A stretch of 64,000 bases of DNA, from NCBI RefSeq assembly GCF_039543505.1, contig NZ_BAABJW010000002.1:496001-560000 (forward strand), given 5' to 3'. Made by a program: the position numbers and the translations under genes. Positions 1 through 8,084 of this stretch are shown in pieces. Below the pieces are notes generated by a model, which was not told the origin of the DNA, did no database searches, and saw only the letters and a list, made by a program, of their open reading frames with translations. How positions within the stretch are numbered: position 1 is the stretch's first letter; the number at the start of each line of letters is the position of its first letter. The stretch is from Litoribaculum gwangyangense (lineage in GTDB: Bacteria > Bacteroidota > Bacteroidia > Flavobacteriales > Flavobacteriaceae).

Positions 1-183
1 ATTTTTATCGGTTTCATCAAATATCATAAATGAAAAATTTTCTTAAAATCACTCATTAACAAATAAATTAATGTAAAATTAACTAAATATTTAAATTATT
101 TTAGTTTTATTTTCATCATATTAAAACAATCATTGTTTTTTAATCTTAAATATTAGAAATTTGAAGATTCTAAAACCTATAAC

Positions 184-1386
184 ATGATGCCATTTAAACC
201 CGCAAACAATATACAGGATTTACAATATTTTGGGGAATTTGGAGGCGTAAATCCTTCCATTTCTGATTCTTCAACTTATACATTTCTATCGGCTAAAACC
301 ATGTTCGATACCTTTGAAGGCAATGCGGATGGTTGTTATTTATATTCTCGGCACTCCTCACCTTCCAATCTCTATTTAGGTGAAGCCCTAGCAGCCATGG
401 AAGGTACCGAAACCGCCAATGTTTCGGCATCTGGTATGGGAGCTATCACGCCAGTATTATTACAATTATGCAGTGCTGGAGATCATATCGTTTCCAGTAG
501 AACCATTTACGGCGGTACGTATGCATTTCTGAAAAATTTTATCCCGCGTTTTAATATTGAAACCTCATTTGTAGACATAACCGATTTGGAAAAAGTGGAA
601 GCTGCCATTACAAAAAACACCAAGGTTTTGTATTGTGAATCCGTTAGCAATCCGCTTTTGGAAGTTGCCGATATTAGGGGTTTATCTCAAATTGCCAAAA
701 AGCATGGTTTAAAATTGGTAGTAGATAATACCTTTTCGCCATTATCGATTTCACCAGCAGTTTTAGGTGCTCATGTGGTCATACATAGTTTAACAAAATT
801 CATAAATGGCTCTAGCGATACGGTTGGTGGCGTAGTTTGTGGCACTCAAGAATTTATTAATAACTTGCGTAATGTAAATGATGGTGCCTCGATGCTCTTG
901 GGCTCAACGATGGATAGTTTAAGAGCTGCTTCCATTTTAAAAAATTTAAGAACGCTTCATATTCGAATGCAACAACATAGCAAAAATGCGTCGTATCTTG
1001 CTGAAAAATTTGAAGCTGACGGGTTAAAAACTGTTTATCCGGGCTTAAAATCCCATCCTTCGTATGAGCTATTTAAGAGCATGATGAATCCTCAGTATGG
1101 TTTTGGCGGTATGCTAACTATCGATGTAGGAACCTTGGCCAAAGCAAACGAACTCATGGAACTCATGCAAAAAAGAAACTTGGGCTATTTGGCAGTTAGC
1201 TTAGGGTTTTATAAAACCTTATTTAGTGCTCCCGGCAGTTCTACATCTTCTGAAATTCCTGAACATGAACAAAAAGCTATGGGACTGACTGATGGGTTGA
1301 TTCGATTTTCAATTGGATTGGATGCCGATATTGAAAGAACTTACCAAATGATGCGTCAATGCATGGTAGAACTTAACGTATTGTAG
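184..1386 (+). CDS. Cys/Met-metabolism PLP-dependent enzyme (gamma-synthase / gamma-lyase family)
   Basis: A 400-residue cytosolic fold-type I PLP enzyme of the cystathionine gamma-synthase / methionine gamma-lyase / O-acetylhomoserine sulfhydrylase family, acting in sulfur amino acid metabolism. Visible family signatures are the N-terminal SRHSSPSN stretch (about 55-62), the SGMGAI loop near 83, the cofactor-binding VDNTFSP (180-186) and the Schiff-base segment HSLTKFINGSSDTVGG with the PLP lysine at K205. The usual His in the NGH motif is Ser here. Length is typical. The reading frame opens with two ATGs in tandem; the first is used. The gene stands alone, tail to tail with the next gene. 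Sequence alone does not separate lyase, synthase and sulfhydrylase activity, so no gene symbol is given. Confidence 0.9.
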   Translation: MMPFKPANNIQDLQYFGEFGGVNPSISDSSTYTFLSAKTMFDTFEGNADGCYLYSRHSSPSNLYLGEALAAMEGTETANVSASGMGAITPVLLQLCSAGDHIVSSRTIYGGTYAFLKNFIPRFNIETSFVDITDLEKVEAAITKNTKVLYCESVSNPLLEVADIRGLSQIAKKHGLKLVVDNTFSPLSISPAVLGAHVVIHSLTKFINGSSDTVGGVVCGTQEFINNLRNVNDGASMLLGSTMDSLRAASILKNLRTLHIRMQQHSKNASYLAEKFEADGLKTVYPGLKSHPSYELFKSMMNPQYGFGGMLTIDVGTLAKANELMELMQKRNLGYLAVSLGFYKTLFSAPGSSTSSEIPEHEQKAMGLTDGLIRFSIGLDADIERTYQMMRQCMVELNVL

Positions 1387-1401
1387 AACTTTTGAAAGTG
1401 A

Positions 1402-2424
1402 TTATATACCTTTTATACGTTGCCATAAAGCCGATAAAAGGTCACCCAAACTTTCAAACTTGGGTTCAAAGGGTTTCATATTTAACCTCTCACCCTCTTT
1501 GTAAAGCCGTAGGCTAAATACTGAAGTAACAGGATTGCTATCGTCTAAAATAGGATAGCGTAAATCGTTATAGTGGTATTCATTTTCGCCTACTTTATAA
1601 ATACTGTAATATTGATTGCTAAACCAAGCCAAAAGCTCAATATCTTTGTATTTGTCGGGATTTAAATCGCGTTGCTTGGGCACTTTCCTAAAATTCAAAA
1701 AACTGTTTTTGGTATCAAACAAGGAATGGTCAGCTACGAAATAATGGCTTTCCGTTTCTGCTATGCCATACCATAAAATATTATTAAAAATAGCAGGTTG
1801 CGTTGTAAAACGATTAAAAGGTATGTTGTTTTCTTTCAACGATTTATTAAAAACAGAATCAATATAGAGTTTGTTTACCAAGGTGAACAGCATATAAACG
1901 GAACTAATGCCAACCCCCATTTTCAATAAAAAGCGTCTTTTGTATGAAGTTCTATTAAAAAACATTAAAACTAACATACAAATTAAAAACGGAAATGTGT
2001 AGGCAGGATCAACTACCGCTATATTATTGAAAGCCACTCTGTAATTTGTAAAAGGCGCAAATAACTGCGTTCCATAAGGTGTAAAACAATCTAAAATAGG
2101 ATGTGTGAACAAAGACAAAAACCATAGCCATAACCAATGCTTTTGGGTGGTCGTATGCAATCGTGCTCCTGTATTATAAAATTTAAACGATAACCAACCC
2201 AACACAAATGCCCCTAAAACAGAAAATAAAATAGAATGCATAAAACCCCTATGAAAAAGCATTGCATCAATTTCATTGTTATAAATCCAATTACCAACAA
2301 AAACATCTAAATCTGGAATGGTACCACCAATGGCTCCAAACAATAAGGCTTTATTGCCTATTTTCTTTCCTAAAACCGCTTCCCCACAAGCAGCTCCTAA
2401 CACGATTTGGGTTAATGAATCCAT
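1402..2424 (-). CDS. YdjM-like membrane-bound metal-dependent hydrolase
   Basis: A membrane protein of about 340 residues in the YdjM-type 'inner membrane metal-dependent hydrolase' family. The N-terminus carries the family pattern MDSLTQIVLGAACGEAV, then GGTIPDLDVF, LFHRGFMHS and HPILDCFTPYGTQ, giving the conserved His and Asp residues expected to bind metal. Several hydrophobic helices fill the first 190 residues. The C-terminal half is soluble and flavobacterial in character. The frame extends 24 codons upstream, but the family start MDSLTQ at 2424 is strongly preferred. The substrate is unknown for the family. It ends 15 bp from the converging gene on the plus strand. Confidence 0.85.
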   Translation of the reverse strand: MDSLTQIVLGAACGEAVLGKKIGNKALLFGAIGGTIPDLDVFVGNWIYNNEIDAMLFHRGFMHSILFSVLGAFVLGWLSFKFYNTGARLHTTTQKHWLWLWFLSLFTHPILDCFTPYGTQLFAPFTNYRVAFNNIAVVDPAYTFPFLICMLVLMFFNRTSYKRRFLLKMGVGISSVYMLFTLVNKLYIDSVFNKSLKENNIPFNRFTTQPAIFNNILWYGIAETESHYFVADHSLFDTKNSFLNFRKVPKQRDLNPDKYKDIELLAWFSNQYYSIYKVGENEYHYNDLRYPILDDSNPVTSVFSLRLYKEGERLNMKPFEPKFESLGDLLSALWQRIKGI

Positions 2425-2520
2425 ATAATTATTTAAACGAATAACAAATGTAAGCAACTCTTGGCATTTGCATAGCTTCATTGAAAATCGTAACATTACA
2501 AATCAAAAAAAATATTCTGC

Positions 2521-4002
2521 ATGGAAAGTCAAAATATCAAACCCAGAGTGCCACAAGATGAACACATTGTTGAAAACAAAGAATTAAATATTTGGGAAGC
2601 TCTCATCCCTGTTCTGGTATTAGTGGGCATGTTGGCTTACAATGTTTTTGTGTTTGGTGATGACGCTCTAAGTGGTTCTAACCAATTTATTTTGTTGCTA
2701 GGGGGCGCTGTGGCTGCTATTGTTGGTTTGTTTAACAAAGTAACCTTTAATCAAATGATTGATGAAGTAGCAGAAAACATTAAATCTACTACTGGTTCTA
2801 TTTTAATATTACTTCTGGTAGGTGCTTTGGCGGGCACTTGGTTAATAAGTGGTATCATTCCCACCATGATTTATTATGGTTTACAAATTTTAAACCCTAC
2901 TATATTTTTAATGTCCTGTGTTATTATTTGCGCCATTATTTCCATTGCTACTGGTAGTAGTTGGACCACTTCTGCGACCGTTGGTATTGCCCTTATTGGC
3001 ATTGCAGATGCATTGGGAGTGCCTTTAGGAATGACCGCTGGCGCGATTCTTTCAGGTGCTTATTTTGGTGATAAAATCTCGCCTATGAGCGACACCACCA
3101 ATTTGGCCCCTGCCATGGCGGGAACCGATTTATTTACCCATATACGGTATATGCTTAATACCACGGTTCCGACTATCATTGTGACGCTTATAGTCTTCAT
3201 TATTATTGGTTTTAATTTAGATACCAGTGGAACTGCCGATACAAATGCTATTTTGAAATCCATTGAATCTTCCATAAATGTAAGCCCCTGGTTATTTGTT
3301 GTACCCGTAATCGTTATAATTTTGATTGTTAAAAAAACATCTCCTCTTATAGCCTTGTTAATTGGTACCCTTTTAGGTGGTATGGCAGCGCTTATTTTTC
3401 AACCAGATATTGTAACGTCTATTGGAGGCGGAGCACAATTGGATTTTACTACTGGTTATAAAGGCATTATGAATGCCATTACTATTGACACCTCCATACC
3501 TACCGACAATGAAGCATTGCAAGATTTATTCAAATCTGGTGGGATGGCAAAAATGTTGGGAACCATATGGCTTATTTTATGCGCTATGACTTTTGGTGGC
3601 ATTATGGATGCTATTGGTGCCTTAACAACCATTAGCAAAGCCCTATTAAAGTTGTTCCATACCACATTTGGGTTGTTTGCAAGTACCGTGGCGAGTTGTT
3701 TAGCGTTAAATGTAACGGCTAGCGACCAATATTTAGCCATTGTTGTTCCTGGAAAAATGTATGCCAAAGCGTTTAAAGAAAAAGGCTTGGCACCAGAAAA
3801 CTTGAGTAGAACTTTAGAGGATAGCGGTACCGTAACCTCGGTTTTAGTACCTTGGAACACCTGTGGAGCTTACCAAAGTGGGGTTTTAGGGGTAGATACC
3901 TTACATTATGCGGGATATGCTATTTTTAACTGGTTAAGCCCCTTTACTACCTTGCTTTTTGCAGCGTTTAGAATAAAAATTAAAATGTTAAGAGATAAGT
4001 AA
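2521..4002 (+). CDS. nhaC: NhaC-family Na+/H+ antiporter
   Basis: A 493-residue polytopic inner-membrane protein of the NhaC antiporter family, exporting sodium or taking up an organic ion in exchange for protons. After a short hydrophilic N-terminus (1-24) there are about eleven hydrophobic segments. Diagnostic motifs are GSSWTTSATVGIALIGI (about 144-160) and GAYFGDKISPMSDTTNLAPA (about 179-198), plus a second matching region near residues 395-450 (SDQYLAIVVPGKM, VPWNTCGAY). Length is normal. It is divergent from the YdjM-like gene with a 96-bp gap. The exact transported ion cannot be read from the sequence. Confidence 0.92.
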   Translation: MESQNIKPRVPQDEHIVENKELNIWEALIPVLVLVGMLAYNVFVFGDDALSGSNQFILLLGGAVAAIVGLFNKVTFNQMIDEVAENIKSTTGSILILLLVGALAGTWLISGIIPTMIYYGLQILNPTIFLMSCVIICAIISIATGSSWTTSATVGIALIGIADALGVPLGMTAGAILSGAYFGDKISPMSDTTNLAPAMAGTDLFTHIRYMLNTTVPTIIVTLIVFIIIGFNLDTSGTADTNAILKSIESSINVSPWLFVVPVIVIILIVKKTSPLIALLIGTLLGGMAALIFQPDIVTSIGGGAQLDFTTGYKGIMNAITIDTSIPTDNEALQDLFKSGGMAKMLGTIWLILCAMTFGGIMDAIGALTTISKALLKLFHTTFGLFASTVASCLALNVTASDQYLAIVVPGKMYAKAFKEKGLAPENLSRTLEDSGTVTSVLVPWNTCGAYQSGVLGVDTLHYAGYAIFNWLSPFTTLLFAAFRIKIKMLRDK

Positions 4003-4119
4003 AATTTAGTTTTTTAAATGAAATTTGACTTTGAAAAAAATAAACTAATGTCGTTAACGTCAGGAAAAAGTCATCAAGCAGACTCGTTTTATTGAATTTA
4101 AATAGGCTTCAAAAATTAC

Positions 4120-4590
4120 TTAAGTCAAAAGGCTAACTATGGCATCAAAATCTTTTTCCTTGGCATAATCCAAAGCGGTTTTTCCATTGTTATCTTTAAT
4201 AGTTTTATCGGCGTTATGTTTTAGTAAAAGTTGAACACTATCTAGCTTATTATACATTGAAGAAAAAATTATTGCCGTTGCTCCTTGGTTATTTACAGCA
4301 TTTATGTTGGCACCTTTTTCAATTAAAAAGCTAGCCAATGGCACATTCCCTTTAAAACATACGCCTATTAAAGCAGTATTACCCGAAGCATCTTGGGCAT
4401 CGAGAGGTGCTTGGTGTTCAATCAATAATTTTGCCATCGCTTCTTTGTCAAAATAAGTAGCGAAGATTAAAGGTGTAAATCCTCTTCCATCTTTAGCATT
4501 TACCAAATTAGGATTTCTTTTTAATTGTAGTTCAAGATTGGCAGTATTTCCTGATTGGATGGTGTTAAAAAACAATTCGGTCTCGTTCAT
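4120..4590 (-). CDS. Ankyrin-repeat protein downstream of katG
   Basis: A protein of 156 residues made of four to five ankyrin repeats, seen as repeated G-x-TPL/TAL motifs (GRGFTPLIFATYF, GNTALIGVCFKG, GATAIIFSSMYN, GKTALDYAKEKD). It has no signal peptide from the chosen start MNETEL at 4590; twelve further codons upstream are open but unlike the family. It lies 91 bp behind katG in the same direction, with a terminator hairpin in between. Ankyrin proteins next to catalases are known in Proteobacteria (AnkB with KatB in Pseudomonas aeruginosa), so a role in peroxide defence is inferred from context only. Confidence 0.85.
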   Translation of the reverse strand: MNETELFFNTIQSGNTANLELQLKRNPNLVNAKDGRGFTPLIFATYFDKEAMAKLLIEHQAPLDAQDASGNTALIGVCFKGNVPLASFLIEKGANINAVNNQGATAIIFSSMYNKLDSVQLLLKHNADKTIKDNNGKTALDYAKEKDFDAIVSLLT

Positions 4591-4613
4591 TTTGGTTGTT
4601 TTAAAAGTTAAAA

Positions 4614-4646
4614 AAGAGGCCATCATAAAAAAAATGATAGCCTCTT
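4614..4646 (-). terminator. Terminator hairpin between katG and the ankyrin gene
   Basis: The arms AAGAGGC-c-ATCAT and ATGAT-a-GCCTCTT form a 12-bp stem with one mismatch around an A/T loop. Read on the minus strand the stem is followed directly by a T-run, the layout of an intrinsic terminator for katG. The ankyrin start codon lies only 24 bp further, so that gene depends on read-through or on a promoter overlapping the hairpin. Confidence 0.75.
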
Positions 4647-4681
4647 AATTCCTAATACCTATTAATCAATTCTATATTAAT

Positions 4682-6904
4682 TTATTTTAAATCGAATCTA
4701 TCAGCATTCATGACTTTAGTCCAAGCCGCAACGAAGTCTTTTACAAATTTTTCCTCGGCATCATCTGCTGCATACACTTCGCATACAGCTCTCAGCTCTG
4801 TATTAGAACCAAAGATTAAGTCTGCACGAGTTCCGGTAAATTTCACTTCACCCGTTCTACGGTCTCTACCTTCAAAATACGTTTCGTCTTCTGAAGTAGC
4901 GCTCCATGTGTAAGTCATATCCACTAAATTCTTAAAGAAATCATTAGTAAGATGTCCAACATTATCCGTGAACACACCATGTTTAGAACCATCGTAGTTT
5001 GCACCAAGTACACGCATACCACCCACAAGAACGGTCATTTCAGGAATCGACAAAGCCATTAAATTAGCTTTATCAACCAATAAATCTTCAGCTTTTAAAT
5101 CTAAGTTAGGATTCACATAATTTCTAAAGCCATCACCTAAAGGTTTTAAATAGTTGAATTGTTCTATGTCCGTTTGTTCTTGGGTAGCGTCTCCTCTACC
5201 TGGAGCAAATGGAACGGAAATATCGTGCCCCGCATTGCTTGCTGCTTCTTCAATGGCCGCAGTACCAGCCAGCACAATTAAATCTGCCATAGAAACAGTT
5301 CCTTTGAATTCTTTCTGAATACCTTCAAGAACATGAAATACTTTATCCAATTCCTCAGGATTATTTACTTTCCAACTTCTTTGAGGTTCTAACCTTAAAC
5401 GAGCGCCATTGGCACCACCACGCTTATCTGAATCTCTATAAGTAGAAGCCGATGCCCAAGCAGTTCTTACCAATTCTGGAATACTCAACCCTGAAGCTAA
5501 AATCATTTTCTTTAATGAAGTAATTTCAGCATCACTTAATTTATAATCAACTTTAGGAATTGGGTCTTGCCAAATTAACTCTTCTTTTGGAACTTCTGGA
5601 CCTAAATATCGATCAATTGGTCCCATGTCGCGATGCGTTAGTTTATACCAAGCACGAGCAAAGGCATCTTCAAATGCTTTATGGTCTTTATGGAATTTTT
5701 TAGAAATTTCTAAATAGTTTGGATCGGTTTTTAACGCGATATCAGCTGTTGTCATCATTAAAGCTTGTTTCCCATTTGGGTCTCCAGCCTTAGGCGCCAT
5801 GCGAGCATGTGATTCAGCAGTTGGTGTCCATTGGTGAGCACCCGCTGGACTCTTTGTCAATTCCCAATCGTAATTTAAAAGCACATCAAAATAATCGGCA
5901 TCCCATTGCGTTGGGTTAGGCGTCCATGCACCTTCAATGCCACTAGTAATGGTATCATCTAAAACACCACTTTTATAGGTGTTTTTCCAACCTGTACTCA
6001 TTTCTGCCATAGGCGCACCATGAGGCTCCGGACCTACATATTTACCTGGATCTGCGGCACCATGGGCTTTCCCGAAAGTATGACCTCCAGCAATTAATGC
6101 AACGGTTTCTTCATCATTCATGGCCATACGCCCAAATGTTTCTCTTACGTCTTTGGCAGAACCTATAGGATCTGGTTTCCCATCGGGACCTTCTGGGTTT
6201 ACGTAAATCCAACCCATCATTACAGCAGCTAGGGGATCTTCTAAGTCACGGGTTTGATAATCACCACTATTTCCGTAACGATTCTCATTGGCTCCCCATT
6301 CCGTTTCACTTCCCCAGTATACGTCTTGCTCAGGTTCCCAAATATCTTCTCTTCCTCCTGCGAAACCAAACGTTGGGAATCCCATAGATTCCAAAGCCAC
6401 ATTACCTGCTAATATCATTAAATCTGCCCAAGAAATTTTATTGCCATATTTCTTTTTTATAGGCCATAATAACAATCTTGCTTTGTCTAAGTTACCATTA
6501 TCTGGCCAGCTGTTAATAGGTGCAAAACGTTGATTACCAGTACCAGCGCCTCCTCTACCATCACCAACTCTATAGGTTCCCGCACTATGCCAAGCCATTC
6601 TAATCATAAAACCTCCATAATGTCCATAATCTGCTGGCCACCAATCTTGAGAATCTGTCATCAACTTGGTTAAATCTTGTTTTAATTCATCGTAGTTAAT
6701 GCTATTGAACGCTTTCGCGTAATCAAAGTCTTCACCAAGCGGATTTGATTTGGTTGCATGTTGTCTTAAAATATTTAATTTTAGTTCGTTTGGCCACCAA
6801 TCTCTGTTCTTTACACCGCCTCCTCCAACAGTTTGTTGTTTACCACTTAAAAAGGGGCATTTGCTTGCATCTGAATCGTTAAGATCAAAAGTTTTACTAT
6901 CCAT
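4682..6904 (-). CDS. katG: Catalase-peroxidase KatG
   Basis: A 740-residue bifunctional haem catalase-peroxidase that removes hydrogen peroxide. The distal active site is R102, W105 and H106 in the motif MIRMAWHSAGTYR, and the proximal haem ligand is H275 in AGGHTFGKAHGA. Y234 (in GWIYVNPEG) and M260 (in FGRMAMND) sit where the Met-Tyr-Trp covalent adduct forms with W105, so catalase activity should be intact. The degenerate second peroxidase-like half follows from about residue 440. No signal peptide, so cytosolic. It is divergent from tpx, another peroxide-reducing enzyme, across a 236-bp AT-rich region in which I could not identify a clear OxyR site. Confidence 0.97.
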   Translation of the reverse strand: MDSKTFDLNDSDASKCPFLSGKQQTVGGGGVKNRDWWPNELKLNILRQHATKSNPLGEDFDYAKAFNSINYDELKQDLTKLMTDSQDWWPADYGHYGGFMIRMAWHSAGTYRVGDGRGGAGTGNQRFAPINSWPDNGNLDKARLLLWPIKKKYGNKISWADLMILAGNVALESMGFPTFGFAGGREDIWEPEQDVYWGSETEWGANENRYGNSGDYQTRDLEDPLAAVMMGWIYVNPEGPDGKPDPIGSAKDVRETFGRMAMNDEETVALIAGGHTFGKAHGAADPGKYVGPEPHGAPMAEMSTGWKNTYKSGVLDDTITSGIEGAWTPNPTQWDADYFDVLLNYDWELTKSPAGAHQWTPTAESHARMAPKAGDPNGKQALMMTTADIALKTDPNYLEISKKFHKDHKAFEDAFARAWYKLTHRDMGPIDRYLGPEVPKEELIWQDPIPKVDYKLSDAEITSLKKMILASGLSIPELVRTAWASASTYRDSDKRGGANGARLRLEPQRSWKVNNPEELDKVFHVLEGIQKEFKGTVSMADLIVLAGTAAIEEAASNAGHDISVPFAPGRGDATQEQTDIEQFNYLKPLGDGFRNYVNPNLDLKAEDLLVDKANLMALSIPEMTVLVGGMRVLGANYDGSKHGVFTDNVGHLTNDFFKNLVDMTYTWSATSEDETYFEGRDRRTGEVKFTGTRADLIFGSNTELRAVCEVYAADDAEEKFVKDFVAAWTKVMNADRFDLK

Positions 6905-7140
6905 TATAAACGTTGTTTTTTAATTTTAGAATAACGTAAAAATACGAATAACCAAGAGAAAAAACCATAATCATAACATCTTAATAAATTATATTGTAAT
7001 TGATAAAACTTATGACAAAACGAAAATCAATAAACTCAAACGATAATAGGCTCTGAATAAATTTGGCTAAATTTTAATAAATGTAGTGTAAGGTTAAAAT
7101 CATTTATTACTATTTTTATCAAAAATTTAAAAATTTTAAA

Positions 7141-7644
7141 ATGGCACAAATAACATTAGGAGGAAACCCCGTAGAAACCTCTGGAAGCTTACCTGAGATT
7201 GGATCGAAAATCCCTAATTTTGAATTGGTAGCAATCGATCTTTCAACCAAAACACTTAATGATTACAAGGGTAGTAATTTAATATTGAATATTTTTCCAA
7301 GTGTGAATACAGGGATCTGTTCTGCCTCAGTAAGACAATTTAATACTGAAGCTAATGAACTGGAAAACACAAAAATATTATGTATTTCAAGGGACTTGCC
7401 TTTTGCACAAGACCAATTTTGTGCTGCAGAAGGTCTAGAAAATGTAGTTATGTTATCAGATTTTAAAACTGGTAAGTTTGGTAAAGATTATGGACTGATA
7501 ATGACAAGTGGTGGTTTTGATAGTTTACATTCAAGATGCGTTATTGTCGCAGATTCCAAAGGAACCGTACTATATACAGAACAAGTTCCTGAAATAGCCC
7601 AAGAACCAAATTATAAAGCCGCTTTAGAGGCCTTGTATTCATAG
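7141..7644 (+). CDS. tpx: Thiol peroxidase Tpx
   Basis: A 167-residue atypical two-cysteine peroxiredoxin that reduces hydroperoxides with thioredoxin as donor. The peroxidatic cysteine is C60 in PSVNTGICSASVRQF and the resolving cysteine is C94 in DQFCAAEGL, matching C61 and C95 of the E. coli enzyme. The N-terminal beta hairpin motif ITLGGNPV is also typical. It faces katG across a shared upstream region, which suggests joint peroxide-responsive control, and dgkA follows after 8 bp. Confidence 0.95.
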   Translation: MAQITLGGNPVETSGSLPEIGSKIPNFELVAIDLSTKTLNDYKGSNLILNIFPSVNTGICSASVRQFNTEANELENTKILCISRDLPFAQDQFCAAEGLENVVMLSDFKTGKFGKDYGLIMTSGGFDSLHSRCVIVADSKGTVLYTEQVPEIAQEPNYKAALEALYS

Positions 7645-7652
7645 AATGCTTA

Positions 7653-8021
7653 ATGACTAAAAAAGAATCCTTTTTAAAAAATCGCCTTAAAAGTGTTGGA
7701 TATGCTTTTAAAGGTGCCATTTTGTTATTAAAAACTGAAGCCAGTATCAAAATTCAGTTCGTTATAGCCATCATTTTAACCTTAATGGGATTCTTTTTTA
7801 ATATTTCTTACACCGAATGGATTATCCAATTTTTAGCTATTGGTTTGGTTATGAGTATTGAAGGTCTAAATACAGCTGTGGAAGAAATTGCAAACTTTAT
7901 TCACCCAGAGCATCACAACAAAATAGGACTCATAAAAGACATTGCTGCTGGTGCCGTATTTATAGCATCCATTTTTGCGTCTATTATTGGCTTAATCATA
8001 TATCTACCAAAGATTTTTTAA
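7653..8021 (+). CDS. dgkA: Diacylglycerol kinase family protein
   Basis: A 122-residue integral membrane kinase with three transmembrane helices. The family signature EGLNTAVEEIANF is present at about residues 69-81 with the catalytic glutamate, and DIAAGAVFIASIFA corresponds to the third helix. It phosphorylates diacylglycerol or, as in many bacteria outside the Proteobacteria, undecaprenol; the sequence does not decide which. It starts 8 bp after tpx and is probably cotranscribed with it. Confidence 0.92.
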   Translation: MTKKESFLKNRLKSVGYAFKGAILLLKTEASIKIQFVIAIILTLMGFFFNISYTEWIIQFLAIGLVMSIEGLNTAVEEIANFIHPEHHNKIGLIKDIAAGAVFIASIFASIIGLIIYLPKIF

Positions 8022-8057
8022 AATACTAATCGCTCTAGGATTAACGTTAGTAATTTG

Positions 8058-8065
8058 TATTTTTG
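8058..8065 (+). promoter_or_regulatory. Candidate -7 promoter element for ftsK
   Basis: TATTTTTG matches the Bacteroidota -7 consensus TAnnTTTG and lies 19 bp before the ftsK start. No TTG is seen at the expected -33 distance, so support is partial. Confidence 0.35.
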
Positions 8066-8084
8066 TTTAAACTAAAAAACATTA

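Noticed and set aside
3456..3860. 134-codon open frame antisense to nhaC
   Set aside because: It is the mirror of the conserved NhaC membrane segments, has no family resemblance and no promoter; typical antisense artefact.
6905..7140. OxyR-type operator between katG and tpx
   Set aside because: No convincing ATAG-type repeat array could be found; only AT-rich sequence.
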